From contig JAJEKV010000001.1 of the NCBI GenBank assembly GCA_021234155.1, positions 32,380,177 to 32,444,176 on the forward strand: DNA of 64,000 nt. Reading direction: 5' to 3'. This document shows, piece after piece, positions 23,760 to 37,400 of the stretch; positions within the stretch are counted from its first letter, which is position 1, and every line of letters begins with the position of its first letter. The DNA is from Isoetes taiwanensis (lineage: Eukaryota > Streptophyta > Lycopodiopsida > Isoetales > Isoetaceae). The position numbers and the translations under genes were made by a program. The notes beneath the pieces were generated by a model, which worked only from the letters and a program-made list of their open reading frames with translations, was not told the origin of the DNA and ran no database searches.

Positions 23760-25969
23760 CGACTGCACATAACAATCAAGTAAATGATTACTTGTAAACA
23801 ATGGATAGCAATACATATAAAGATAAATTTGCAAAGTGGATACAATTCAGACATTAAAATAGAAGATCTGGAAAGAGAAAATATAATGAAGAACCTATTA
23901 AAATTGCTACTCATTTCAGCTTTTTTTTCATTAAGTTTCAGAATATTTCATTTGAACGAAAATTAAGTCTAGCTCTAGTTCTAGCATCCTCAACAGTAAG
24001 CTAAGCCTAGCTCTAATTCAAATAGAGAGAAGAAAACCTGTCTATATCCTTTTGGTTTTGTGAGCAACCTGACTTCAGACACATTTCGTTTGAGAATAGC
24101 ATTTAAAAAAATGAATTCTAAAGAAGCCAGGCAGTAATTAGTACATCCCATCATATTTGACTAACGTCTAAGTACACATGGCATCCAATCTTTCCGATGA
24201 CTTAGGCTTCATGTGTAAAGAGGATTCTAGAGAATAGTTAACAAGGCAAAGTATTTTGTACATCTTAAGTCTTTCGCGACTTTTAAGCAAGTAAAAGGTT
24301 GACTTCATGCAATGCAAATTTTACAATGCGACCTTGTGGATAATGAAGAAAAAGCTGTGCATGCCAAGAATAAAAACAACACATACCATGTTCCAAGAGA
24401 GCAGAATATTTGTATTGCGAATTAATCGAATGTGAAGCAAACGGCGCCGTTTGAGGACATGGTGTCTTCTGATTGAACTAGAGATCTTTCATCTTGCATA
24501 AAAAACATTTGATGTCTTATAGAACAATTATGGAAATGGAGAATCTAACCTCCCAAACGGCACCGTTTGCCTCGGTAAAATAGGCTATTGAAAAATCCAC
24601 GACTAATATAAGACAAAAGCCACAACTCTGAATAATAATAAAGTCGCTACAAAAAGTGAAAAACGGCGCCGTTTCTACTCAACGTTTCTTCTATTCATTT
24701 GCAAAATCGAATCAATACATTCAATGCTCCCATTGAAGAAAAAACTTCGAAATAGGAATCTAACCACAAACGGCGCCCGTTTGCTTCAGTATGAAAAAAA
24801 CCGTAGCTCTCTGGATTCGACACGGAACACCTTTTGCCGATTCAACCCCTACATCGATCTCATGCTGCGGATTCAACCTGCCCTGCCGATTCAACCTCGT
24901 TGCTAAGTTCTCCCTTATCTGCTTCGAATCTTTTTTGAAAAGATCTACGGAGGTACAACAAAAGTCACTACGAAAATAATCTACTACAAATAAAGAATAA
25001 GATTTAAGTAGCCTAAATAAGAAATGGTCTATTCCACGTTTTATTCAGAGCCATTGATCTGTGGGATATTCCCGGTATTGTGCCAGATCAATGGCCATTA
25101 AGATTTTGACCCAAAAATAAAACACCACTTCCTATGGTGTCGATCGAACACATGGTTGAAGCACAAGAAAAAAGCAAAATAAAAAAGCCAATGGTCAGCA
25201 TGAAGCCTGCACTGCTAAACTCCACTACAGCGACCGGCAAATGAAACAAAACCTGCCGATTCTTGCAACAAACCTTCGGGAAAAAAATCGAAATGGAGAT
25301 GGAGATCAACGCCGTCGCCCAAAGAATACACAGATAAAGGCCATGACCAGAAGACCTCCCTAGAAGCTCGCTGGGATCGCTTGGCACCCCGCCGAAAAAA
25401 GAAAGCAGCATGCAATCTCATCCGTGGCCTAAAAATTTGGCTGTGGAGAAATCTTAAAATAGCTTAAATTTGGTTGGCGCTCCTTATAATCTCCAATTGA
25501 GCCTCTGCAAAAACATCCATGAAAAAAGGGAGTTGCAAAGCACCCAAAATAGCAATAACCATTCAAGCTCCTCCCACATGGCAAATTATACCATTTTTTA
25601 TACAATACGATACTGAAATCATAGTCTTAACCACTGCCAGAAAACCCTCCCCCAAACCGAAACGAATTAGGCAAAGTATATGAATTGCAATTAACGTTGT
25701 AAAAACTAGAAAATACTAATGTGAATGTTGTAAATTATTAATGAACATGGTAATAATTAAGAGTACGCAAACTTGTAGTATTATAACGAAAATGGTGTAA
25801 TAATTAAAGTACGCAAATTAACGCTCAGTGTGGCTACCCAGTGTGGACTCATAATAACACGTTGAAGCTACGTTAATCTTGATTATCTCTAGCAAATAAT
25901 TTGAAATTGCCTTCAAATTGGACGTAAAGAGTTTCATACTTGCATAGAGTTTTTGCATAGAGCTCCTCA
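23760..25969. other. Non-genic, with a cluster of 14-bp palindromes
   Basis: AT-rich; contains the AAACGGCGCCGTTT cluster at 24437-24783. A minus-strand 107-codon frame at 25088-25411 has two hydrophobic segments but no family I recognise. Confidence 0.35.
24437..24783. repeat. Cluster of four AAACGGCGCCGTTT palindromes
   Basis: CAAACGGCGCCGTTTGAG near 24440, CAAACGGCACCGTTTGCC near 24554, AAAACGGCGCCGTTTCTA near 24661 and CAAACGGCGCCCGTTTGC near 24770. Four near-perfect copies in about 340 bases of otherwise AT-rich DNA, spaced about 110 bases apart. Similar palindromes are bZIP- or E2F-like sites in plant promoters; here no gene is adjacent except the methyltransferase relic upstream. Confidence 0.8.
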
Positions 25970-27374
25970 ATGGGAGAGAGTTCTGCAAAAAAGCTCCTTT
26001 TCAAGGTATCTGGTCGAGTGCAAAAACGATGCTTGCCATTTGTGAATGGAATATGTATTGTTGATAGAAGTATGCTATCTACAGTATTCAACTATGATAT
26101 TGACACTTTAATTGTGGTTCAAATTAAGGACTCCAATGATCCCTCTTCTTTAAGAAATGTTGTTGAGGAAGACTATAAATCTAAGGGGGAGAGAAAATTC
26201 GTAATCGACGAAGAGTTTGGTGATACAGTCATGGTCTATGGTGGTAAAGAGCAATCAAAGCCAATTGTTGTTATAGCTATTGATTCTCCTTCTTCCCCTT
26301 TGCTTAATTCTGTAAAGCCTGGTGATTCAACTTTCTAGAAGATCCTTCGTTGTCCTGGCAAAACCAAATTGAAGAAAATTAGTTTGGAAGTTAAAGAGGC
26401 TGTTAAGGTTGACTCCTTACCACCCTTCTATAATGGCAAAATTGTGTACGAGTTGTCTCCACAAAAGGACTCTGCAGGCTCTATGGATAGAATGCAACAG
26501 TCTTTGGATCCTCACAAATGGACAAATCCTAGTCATACAAATGGATTTAAGGCATGTCTACAAGGCATTGTTAGATTGGCCTATTGTGTTAGACAATTAG
26601 AATGTCAAAATTCTTGTTGTGACTGTGTGTTGGGGAAAGGCCGAGCAAATTCCATACAATGGAGAGGCTCTCTAGGAACAAGGCTTAATATTGGTCCCAC
26701 GTCCGAAGAACACTGTTCTCTACACTGTGCATTCTCTAAGGAACAATCAACCTGTATTGCAAGATGTGATGTGATGATTTACTATTGCCTCCCTAGCTGC
26801 ATTACTGATACTCGATTTGTAGTCCATACTGGAACTCACACTCATTCTATTAGGCGTGTGGAAAGCAAGAAAGACACAAGAAGACTGCACTCACATTTGC
26901 AAAACATGCCAGCCAGTTCCATTGGTAAATTGGGACCCAAACAGATGCAAAATGAATTGGCTATGCAATTAGTTATTGAAGACGTTCTTTCAACATCAGA
27001 GTTTGATCAAATTGAGATGTTGACAACACACAAGGTAGAAGAACTGTTGGATCGTCTAGAGCCACTTTGCAATCAGAGGAGGTATTACTTTTCACTTCGA
27101 GTAGTTAAGAGTTTCATTATTTACTTATGCATTTTTGTCTAATGTTTAGATTGAGGAAATGGATAGATGGTGCAAGAAAAAAAACTAAGCAATATTCTGA
27201 TGACTATAACAACATCATGTACCTGAAAAGTAAGTGTCGATATGAATACTTCCATGGCTCGAGGTTTCCATACCAGACCCATGGCAAAGATAATGACCAA
27301 TGCTATATTTTTAAAATGTCAACTGTTGGTCCTGGTAGTGGAGTTGATTTGATAAACAGAATGCGACCAGGTTA
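25970..27374 (+). pseudogene. Unknown two-exon gene with Cys/His-rich region
   Basis: The plus-strand frame from 25970 runs to 27142 with one in-frame TAG at 26336-26338 (the same frame continues from 26369). It then joins an exon at about 27147-27374 through a GTATTACTTTT donor near 27081 and a TTTTTGTCTAATGTTTAG acceptor, giving roughly 450 residues. The middle holds many Cys and His residues (LECQNSCCDCVLGKG, HCSLHC, CIARCD, HTGTHTHS), spaced like a zinc-binding DNA-contact domain of the FLYWCH/WRKY-GCM kind seen in some plant transposases, but I cannot assign it firmly. It converges on the transposase-like gene that starts beyond 27951. No DDE core is visible. Confidence 0.45.
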
Positions 27375-27950
27375 AGACTTTGGCAACTCATGAATGCATT
27401 TTGATCATGTTATGGACTACAATGGCATGCCACATGTATGATTCTATGTAAGTGACCACTTAATGTACCGCCTTTTCTATGAAATTTATCTAAATATTAA
27501 ATCACAAAGGAAATTCTGGAAGAAGTTGACAAATGATACACAAAGAAGACTGCGATACACTTCTCATATTATGAAACTAATGTTTGTTGGATTTTTAAAT
27601 AATACTATGTGACTGGTAGCTTTACATTAAACCAATATTAATCTCTTACCGCGTCTACCATCTTGCAGCTATAAACATTCTATACTTTTGCATGTTATAT
27701 GCTCTTACTACCAAAATATATTTGATCATCTTGTTATACTTTTAGCATAACACAATTTTCACAGTAATACTTTTTGATGGACTACTAACTTGAGGGATAA
27801 AGACCATAAGACCATAATAAAAAGGACCACAAAAAAATTGCACTCCCCTCAAATGACTAGTTTTTTTGTGGAACGAAAGAATTGACTTTTTTAAAGTGAC
27901 ACTTTTCAGAGCAAATAGAATGTTCCTGAGTATGTTTTTAGAGAGAAACT
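27375..27950. other. Convergent intergenic region
   Basis: AT-rich gap between two convergent gene relics; no feature beyond possible 3' ends. Confidence 0.35.
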
Positions 27951-30050
27951 CTAATTTCGAAGGATAAAATATTTAACAAAAAATTGAAGTAAAGTCTGTA
28001 ACTTCGCAATGTGAGAACTTGGATATGACCATACCACACACTCCACCAATTCCCTCCTTTGAGGGTCAGCATAATTTGCCCTCCACTTCTTCTCCCAGCA
28101 GTCAGTGTATTGCTCCTTCAAGTTGCCCTTCTTGTGTCTCCCAATGGGCTCCCAATATTGAATTTGGAATCCCGGACGCAACTCCTCTCCATCAGGCATA
28201 GTGGTGGTTACATCAGAGAGTGCCACCCCTAACCATATTGGACAGTCCTCATCATCAGGCCTTACTAGCACAAAGTATCCTTCCTTGGTGTCCTCAAAGG
28301 GATCCCACTCAGGAAGATCAAACCACTTCGGCTTTGAGGCCTTACTTCCCACAAACCACTTGGAACCCTTGTTGGGACCCAGGTGAGCATTCTTAGACAT
28401 GCTTGCACCTTGAGAACCCTCCCATCTTGACTCTGGCAAGAACCCGTCTCTTAGCTCCCTCCCACATGGCTGTTCAGTTTCTAAGCATGTCACAACTTTC
28501 TCCCAGTACTTGATTAGGGAGTCCATTTGATTTTTCTTAAGAGTGGAGGTGTGCTTTCCATTTCGAACATCATCCCAGTGCGTTATGTAATCCTTGATGC
28601 CCTTCACTAGTTGGCTAGAGTCTTTGACTGTCTTGAAGGGAGGTAGTGGTTTTGGCTGCCCTTTAGGAATGAGAACTTCACCAGCAGCACCCCTTTGCCA
28701 CAACTCGATACCTTATACAGGCATCCACAACTTGTCACCTGGTCTCCACTTATATTGCATGATTGGTATTCCATCCCTAACCCAAAACTTGAACTGAAGT
28801 GGCTTTGTGTGTCCTGTCAACTGGTCCTTACCATCTAGCAAGTATCCCTCTACAAATGATTTCCAATCTGCAACCTCATCCATCAAGAAAGCCATTGGGT
28901 TGGGGTCAATGCAGCTCTCAAACACATCCATTAGTTCAGGGAGAGTGGTCACGTTTTCTCTCTTGAGCTTGGTGGAGAAAGTTCCAAAGAATCCATCTAT
29001 ATCATCATGCGTATGCCCAACCATCATGAATCCCACTTTGACAACTTTGAATACTCCAAGCTGCTTTGTCCAAGTATGACATTGCCCCAAACATCCATCT
29101 ATTCTTGTTTTCTTTCCAACAGTTGTCCAACTGAACACATAGCTCCTCAGGCAGTGATTTCTCAAGTAAGGGGAAATCATCCCAAGTCCTCCTTGATTCA
29201 CTAGACACCTTGGATGTGAGGTTTTTTATCTGCCTTTGGTAACAAAGCGGTTGATCATCCATCAAAGCCTCAAAAATGGGTGCTGAAGGGGAATACCTCC
29301 TCCCTTCTATCGATCCTTTCTCTAGTGTTCTCAGGCACTTGAAAATAGAGCTCACATGGAAGTTCTGGATCATCTCTCCATAGATCAAGCACAAAATGAC
29401 CATATGTTCCAGTTCCATGACCATGTGTTAATACACCCGCCGGACTTACTTTCATCACGAAAAGCGTTTTGACAACGCTTGGGTAAAGGATCTAGCTTTG
29501 GCAAGAAAGTCTTGTGTTGGTCCATCTTATCATGAATTATACACAAAAATTTGTCCGAAATTTGCATCTCGAGAAAATGTTCTCCTTTGCCAATACAACT
29601 GTCTACATGATATTTGGTCCCTTTGGTGATCTGCAAATTGCTCCCTAATTGCCATTCTTTCTTTCTCTATTGCGGTTGATGCAAGTGTATCCTTGAGTTG
29701 AATGCAAGTGTTGCACTTTGAGAATGGCATGTGTTGTAGGACACTCACGTCACGAGAAGTGAGTGCTCCATAACTTGCTGAAATGTGATTGAGAAAGAGG
29801 CCTACCTCCGGTAGTTTTCAGGATGGAGTTGACCTCCTTAAGGCACTCCTTTTGGATATAGTGTTGTGGCAACACTCTTTGCACCACTTTCGCACACCGT
29901 GCTTTCGTTCACCTTCGACTTGTGGGGCATAGATTGAGACATGTATCTCACAAAGCTCTCGAAGACCTGCAATGGCCTTGAGAGTATTTGCTCTAGGTTT
30001 CAAAGTGAGTGCATTACCATGTTGGAACAAAGCGTGCCCTTTTCTAACTT
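27951..30050 (-). pseudogene. Transposase-like gene, VGHTHDDID family (DUF7869-like)
   Basis: The minus-strand protein is broken into about six frames. It is paralogous to the gene at 40.1-43.3 kb and keeps the same ordered motifs: DKMDQHKTFLPK (about 29535), QLDNCWKENKNRWMF (about 29120), VGHTHDDIDGFFGTFS (about 29010) and a C-terminal part rich in Trp with PIWLGVALSDV and VVWSYPSS (28703-27951). The three acidic motifs look like the catalytic Asp positions of an RNase H-fold transposase; the family resembles what I remember as DUF7869 proteins, which are widespread in invertebrates and algae. Each break is a short frameshift or stop. Further 5' sequence to about 30850 may belong to it, but I cannot align it. 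Confidence 0.6.
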
Positions 30051-33000
30051 TTGCTCCCGATATCGTAAAATGAAGACTTGCTCACCCCAAGAATCCATCT
30101 CAATGCTCTCATACATACCTTCATGCCCCTCAATTGATATAGTAGCCTTCCGTATTTTCATCATAGCTGGAATTCCTACACAAGGAGTAAATGAAATTAA
30201 TCCTATCTTTTTCGAAGTTGTCCAATGTATTGGAACCTTATATGCACGAGGTCATCCACATTGTCTTTGCCTTTGTGCAATCTAGGTTGCAACACTCTTG
30301 ACCCCTAATTGCCTCTAGGTTTTCTTTGGTTGGTGCCATACTTTCCACCCTTTCTAAATATTTGTCACTTCTAGGCCTCTTGGGCACCCTTGGCTGCCTT
30401 TTATGAAAAACATAAGCGTCTCTTCCTTGTGATCAAAGGATGCTCATCGACCACCAAATCTTCCACATGGTCTTGGGTGGGCCTTGGGGGGTGTGTAGTT
30501 CAGTAGGGCATTCTAGAGTATCACCATTCTTGTGTATAATATATCTAATTGGCCATCTCATCTGAGCTTGGGACTCCAGCAGCCCTGAGCACACAATGCA
30601 ATCACTGGAGCTTCCCTGGGACATGATTGTATCAACTTCGATAAGAAGCTTCACAATGCCAACTCCAAGATGTTCATCTCCCATCATTTTCATCGGATCA
30701 AGCTGCGGTTATTATGCCCTCTGCCAAATACCGATGTCGGCTGCAAGGGTGCAACAAAAGGCAACCCATCTTCCTCCATTGGAGCCTAGGGCAATGCTCT
30801 CTTTGGACTTCCTTGGCTCCATTTTACTCCTCTCACATGCTCCCTGAATGAAAAAGCTCACATTAAAACCATATAGCCCCAAACACCACAAATATGACCA
30901 TATGAACCATATAAAACCATACAAACATATTAAATATAACCATATTAAATCATACAACCATATTAACTAAAATCATATAACCATATTAAAGCATACAACC
31001 ATACTCATTCTAAACCATATGTAAACATTGTAACCATATATAACCATTGAAACTATTCAACCATTGAAACCATATTAAATACATAAGATAACATATATAA
31101 ACATATAACATAACCTTTCATATCTTGTCATGGCCACGTGGCGCCTCTTCAGAGGCTGAAAGCGTGGCCATGTCAGCAATCCGCACTGCCACGTCATGGA
31201 GGGCATGGCCCTGCGTGGAAGTTTATTATTGCACTTTTACGAGGTTGAGGGTGCAGCGGCCATTGCGCACCCTCTTCCTCTCCCCCGACCATTCTTCCTC
31301 CCCTGTTTTTCTCGATCACTCTCTGTTTTCCTCAAAGCGCCGCGCTTTTCCGATCAGGTATTTCGTCGAACCGAAGCGATTCCAAGGCCATCTTATGACA
31401 AAGCGGCTTGGACGGATCGGGGCGCTTCGGCCGCCCGAAGTTCTCAGCTTGATTGAGTGTTGGTGTTGGCGTTCTGCGCTGAGAAGAAAGTGAGCCTTTT
31501 TAGTCTTTGCTTTTTAGTTTTTACGTAAGTCCTTTCTTGCATTTTTACTTATATTACGTTGTTAGAGGCTCTTATTAATCCACGATACAATTTCGGTAGA
31601 CAAATCCTTATTCACGCTTTGCGAACGACTATACCCACATGGAAGCCTCCTCCTCATCCAGCAAATCTTCCAGGTATGTTTTTGTAATATCATACCCTTT
31701 TTAATCTCATTTCTCTGTACTGTTCTCCACTGTTCTCTGTTTTCTCATTAATCTCACTAATCTCTCGTTATCCATTTTTCCCTTTGTATTGTTTTCTGTT
31801 TTTGTTATCTTTTTCTTGCTTGTGGTTGAATTGAATACATTGTACAGGCACAAGTGAGAATAGTGGTTAGAGTAGTAGCAAGCAACCGAGATAGAAATCA
31901 TCATAGACTGGTGTTAGGAAGTAAGATATTGCAGAGCATTAACAGAACATAACTAGGAATGTCTTTCTCCCAGCAAGAACTAAGAATAGGAATTGCTTCA
32001 CAGAATCTCCATTTCTAACTCAAAGCAAATCCACTGCAGGAGACATGCAGAATGGAGTGGCGAGTTGAGAATATTTCAGCTTGCCAACAGTCCAGGAAGT
32101 ACAGGCCTTCTTCTCGACTCGCGAGTCGAGAACTTCTCGACTCGCGAGGCGAGAAGAGGGAGTGTACACTACGGGTGTTGGGCGATTGAGGGATTCTCGA
32201 CTTCGCGATTCGGGATTACCTGACTACCCAATGTCTTCACATTCTTTAGAAGCCTGCTGCAGCCTTCTCGACTCGTGAGTCGAGAATGTGATACCCTGCC
32301 AATGGCCCTTTGTGCAGTCGCAGGTGCCTCCACCCAGTCTGAGCCACTCTCCTTCGAACCATGCTCATCGAATATTGCGAAGGAGGGCCTCCGACGGGTG
32401 GGAGGCCTCGGCGACTAACCACGAAGGTGCTGGCGGCTTTTCTCGACTCGCGAGTCGAGGCGCCGAGCTCTAGTGCACTCTAGAGCTGGCTCCGGGCGAT
32501 CTTAACCACTCTCCTTCTATCTTCCTCGGACATTGCGAAGGAAGTGGTTTTCCAATGTCTGGGCCAACTCTGGATGCAACCCAATTCTCACGATTGTGGT
32601 GGTGGCCTCTGTCTCCTTGAACCATCCACCGAGAATATTGCGAAGGGGATGGGCTGCGATTGGGTGGAGAAAACGGCGGTTAATGAGTTCTAGTTCACCG
32701 ACTGGGTGAGCCGAGCTCTAGTGCACTCTAGAGCTGGCCTGCGAGCGGTCTTAACAACTCTCCTTCTATCTTCCCGGACATTGCGAAGGGAGGCCATCAG
32801 GCCAACTCTTAGCAACCCAATTCTCCCGTTTGTGGTCGCGATGGCCTCTACCCAATCAAAGGCGAGCTTCTTTGTATGCATTTCGGCTCATGAGTGGGAA
32901 TGCCTTACCCAACCGGCACTCCATGTGTACCATCCGGAGTTCTCGATGGCTAAGGCATTCTCGACTTGCCAGTCGAAAATGTCTGAAACCAACGTCGCAT

Positions 33001-34421
33001 TCTCAACTTCGCTAGTCGAGAATCCTCTAACCGACCAATTCTCATGTGTGGTGGCGGTCCACATGGCCTCTACCGGTCGAGCCCCTCCCCGGCGAATATG
33101 GCGAAGGGGGGGGCCGAGGCAGTGAGGCATCTGCAACAACCTGCAGGGGAAACCATAGAGCTTTGTTATGCATTCTGCGCCTGCTGGTCGAGAATCCCTT
33201 AGCCGACCAATTCTCACATTGTATGGTAGCGGTGGCCTCGACCCGGTCGAGTCACTCTCCTTGAACCATCTTGGTGAATATTGCGAAGGGGAGGGGCTCG
33301 GGCCGGGTGGGAGGCCTCTACAACTAACCCCGAGGGTAACCCGAGAGAGCAAGCCAAGGCTTGCATTCTCCACAACTCTGCACTTTGTATTCTCTGTTTT
33401 TTAGTCCCAAGTGCCTCTAGCACATGCGAGCCACTCTCCTTGAACCATCTTCCTCGAATATTAGAAGAGGAGTGGTTGGGACAGGTGGAGGCCCCTCCGA
33501 CTAACTACAAGAGGATGCATTTGAACCGCATCTCCTGGGCCTTAGACCTAGCCTGATCTATGTACAACATTCCAAGAAAACACTCCATAAAAAAGACACC
33601 TAAAACGGAGCTGTTCTATAACCCCGAACCATTGTTTCCTTGCCGAGCTTCTCTCAAGCGAGAGAGAGTAAATCATCTCGAAGCTGAAAAATCTTTGGAC
33701 AAGGAAACAATGAATCCGTCGAGCTTATCGGCCAGTTCCATTATTTAAACACAGACGGCATGTTCTACAAGCGAAATAACATAGGCATCTCTGAAACTCA
33801 CCTCTTCACCCAGTAATTCCTTGGGCCACTGTATCACGGATCCCGCTGCCTCACCTAGAGTCTTTGCTTCTTCTGTCGGTCTCATCAAGAGTGTATTCGC
33901 ATCTAATACTTGTATCACTGCGATTCTCGCGTATCCCCATTCCATGGCGCGCTTGATGTAGAGTTTTTCGTGTAATGCGGCAGCTCCACTCCGCTCCCTA
34001 CCTTAGCTCCGTGCTCATCGATCAAATCAAGCGCTTGCAATGGGGCCAGCGGTCGGGGAAAAACACACACATGCAAAGCATTTGTTAGCGGCTTACAGCG
34101 TCAGCGGGCGCCATTCGGAAGTAAACTACGGTCGATGCTCCCCTCGAACTTCGAGGAATTAAGCCAATGCCGCGGTGAAGATAAACTACGCTCAGCTCAC
34201 TAAGTCCCTTGATGTGATTAAATTTGAAATATTGTTTGGGCGGGCTAAAGCCGACCGTCTTTGTACCCTTAGCCCGCTTTTTTCATAAATGATTGCATGT
34301 CCTTAAATTCAAACTAAAAAGAACACGCCCGATCTTTTTACATGCAGTCCTAAAACTCACAAGCAGCGGAGGAAACTTAATTTCTGAGAGGGGTCGAAGA
34401 GGATGAGAGGGCATCTGAGAC
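30051..34421. other. Decayed 5' region and repeat-rich spacer
   Basis: The first 800 bases may hold the 5' exons of the minus-strand transposase-like gene. A possible plus-strand first exon, MEASSSSSKSS at 31639-31673, is followed by GTATGTTT and, at 31841-31848, TTGTACAG, the same acceptor word that precedes the ParB gene exon at 44074. Sequence after that acceptor has immediate stops. The rest is the repeat array at 32100-33560 and non-coding sequence. Confidence 0.35.
32100..33560. repeat. Tandem repeat array with nested palindromes
   Basis: A unit of about 246 bp (for example 32464 to 32710) begins CGAGCTCTAGTGCACTCTAG, itself a palindrome, and contains ACTCTCCTTC...ATTGCGAAGG foldbacks repeated six or seven times (32347, 32505, 32615, 32755, 33080, 33247, 33432). 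CTCGACTCGCGAGTCGAG palindromes are interspersed (32113, 32135, 32265, 32440, 32962). The region is GC-richer than its surroundings and no coding frame is persuasive. Confidence 0.7.
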
Positions 34422-37400
34422 ATGACTCCGTCCAAGAAGCGGCAGCCGGAGGGATGCTAGTTCTAGCGGCGGCAAGAAGAAGAAGACTAACACCCAGGTG
34501 AGCTCGAGGTTTTTCTTTTGTCGGAATACCTTAAGCGATCCATCCTTTCTTCTTGCGGCATTCACCTCGGACTCACTAGTGATCAGCGGCGAACTCCGTT
34601 CTTCATCATCGAGGGACTGGAGGCGAGCTTCTTGACACACCGGCAGATTCTTGGTGGTATGTCGAGGTATCAACAAGTGGGAAGGAGAAAGATCTGTTTT
34701 TCTCCACCAAAGGGACAAGAAGAGCTCCGGAGACAAGTACAAGAAAATCGGTGTTGTGCTCTCTCGTCTCGGTAGCCAGATCGAAGCATTTAACACTACA
34801 TGTCGAGGACTGCGGAAGAGTAAGTTCTATCACACCAAAAATTAGCGGTTGCAAATTATTCTCACTCTTCCATGAGCAAAGGCGAAGGGCAGAAAAAAAG
34901 GCAGCGCCTTTAAATTGTCGAGAACCTTGGGTGGAAGGATCACGGAAGGGATGAAGGAGGCGGAACCCTAACATCGAGGGAGCTTGGAATGGAGATTTTC
35001 GTGGTCGGGGAAAAAGCATTCAATACGGGGGAGCTTCACTTCTCTTGTCTTTGAAGACTCTACAACACTCTGCGGTGGGGAATGAAGTTGTGGTTCATAC
35101 ACAAAAAGTCCACCAAAAACAAAGATGGGGAAGATGACACCACGGGAGGAATCGGATGGCCGAAGGAGGCGAAGATATGGCCGACTCCCCAATAATGGAT
35201 CCGGATGATCGGATCGGGGATTTCCTGAGAGGGGCACGAGAAAATGGAGCGGCTGGCTCCGGTATTATCCGTTTGGGAATATCACACAAGCTGCTTCTTT
35301 GGACATTAGCGGTGAAGGTTTGCACGGGAGATGCCGTCTTGTTCAACCCGAGAATTTAATCCAAACACATCTTTGGAGATTACGAACGATGGTGCAACAT
35401 CCCGTGCGAGATCAATACCGGCGGATGTCATACCTTTTAGCGAATCGGCCGGTGAGTTGTTAATTTGGAAGTCCGAGGAAGATCTGAAGGAAAGGGCGTC
35501 CGGTTACGGGTTGTAGCGGTCGGCATTGATTAGGGCGGCGCAAGTATTGCGACGGCGGAGAAGGAGGTGCCGCAAAAGGATCAAGGATAGATATGCCAAG
35601 CGAGAGTGCGAGAGTTCTTTTCGGCGGAGGCGCCCGGCAAAGAAGCGGCGGCATTAGCCTTTGCGAGAACACAATAGCGGCGAAGTCGCGAAGCACGTAA
35701 GGTAAATAACTCTCGAATCCTAACATTTGTCGATTATCATCGGGTTTCTCGACTCGCGCGGTCGAAAGCCGGGTAATACTGTAAAAATCAAAGGATGCGA
35801 GCTTTCTCGACTTCGCGAGTCGAGAAAACCAGAGAAGTAAAAGAAAATTAGACATTCAAGGGACTTTTCATTTCGCGAAGTCGAAAGCCCTACCATCTTA
35901 ACGTTTTTCCGATTATCATCGGGTTTTCGATTTCATGAAGTCGAGAAAGCCGTGGTAAACCTGAAAAATCAAAGGATGCGAGCTTTCTCGACTTCGCGAG
36001 TCGAGAAAACCCGAATAAGTAAAAAAGGGGACTTTCGACTTCATGAGTCGAAAACCCCGGGCTACTATTTCTTGTTTATTCCGGGTGTTTGTAGATACTT
36101 TCATGCTCTGACATTGGTACATTGATTGAATGCAGACCCTTATCCTGACCAGATCATACACGCTAGGCAACAGTGGAAAGCATTGGGTTGTCCTCAGCGT
36201 CCTAAAGGAAACAGGGCTCCCTCGGATAAGTGGAAGACCTTTGAGAAACTATGCGGATATGTTCACTGCTGGGGACGAGGAAGATGATGAGGGAGAGGAA
36301 GAAGAGGAGAAGAAGAAGAGAACACCAAGGAAAGGCGGGGAGTCTCTCTCGGACCAATAGGACCTCATTCTTAGCGAGGCGGTCGGAAGAAATGGACCGA
36401 GATATGGGCTCAATGGACAAGAGGCAAGGCTGAAGGACAGCAATGGAGAATTTCCAAAGCAGGCGGACCCCAAGTTGTTTGACAAGCGGTTCATGAAGAG
36501 GATCTGAGGGCCCGGCCGGACAAAGAAACGCTTGACCTACAAGGCAAAATCTTGGAAGGAACAATCCTACTAAGGAAGACCGGGAGTTCTAAATTGCGGG
36601 ATGCAAAGGATTATGCCACAGTCCTAAAAGCGGCGGCGTGCGTTAGAAGAAGGCATCGCGGAGTTACGCAGCGTTGCATCTAATGAATACCATGATTTTG
36701 ATTATTACAAGGAAAAGGCTGCCCTTGATGAGGAAGACATGAAGGAATTGAACCGTCTATGTCAACCCTACATCAACACCAAGCTGAAGCGTAAGCGTCA
36801 AAACCCTTCCTTTCCACGAGCGATGCGATGGCAATTCTGAAGAGAGGAAGCTTGGATTGGGGTGGTCCCATTTAAAGGCGACGATAGCTCCCCATTTACG
36901 GTAACTTTGGGACACAAAGGGATTTGGTGGTGCAGGCGGCACTGGACCCGTGGCACTATTTGCCATCAATATGATCGAAGACCCCACCCTTTTTATGACA
37001 AAGCCGACATAGAGCAATGGTACAAGGCGTTAATGCGGACATGACCGACGGATACTTTCGGTTTCCTTGTCTTTTGCATCCGGGCAATCGGACCTTCTTT
37101 GTCTCCCAATGGGCGGTGATATTAACTTCACCAACAAGATCATGCACTCCATATCTGAACTTGATCATGAGTGCGGACTTGGCTTGCCGAAGGCACCAAG
37201 CTTTGCCAACATAGTTTTGGTTTTGATTTCAAGATCGGTGGTCGACTGGATAAGTGGTGGTCTAGCGAGCATCATTATCTCGACAAGTTCATGAGCTCTC
37301 AAGAGCGGATGGAACCACGGAAGGGGGCAGATTTATGGAGGATGTTCCATCGATGGACAAGGTCAAGCAAAGATGGTGCGACAGGTCCTATACATAGAAT

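Noticed and set aside
25088-25411. 107-codon minus-strand frame with two hydrophobic segments
   Set aside because: No homologue recognised, no promoter or splice context, and overlapping open frames in the same strand; could be chance.
31125-31493. Plus-strand frame of 122 codons near 31.1-31.5 kb
   Set aside because: Overlaps a second open frame, has no domain, and lies in GC-rich leader-like sequence between divergent relics.
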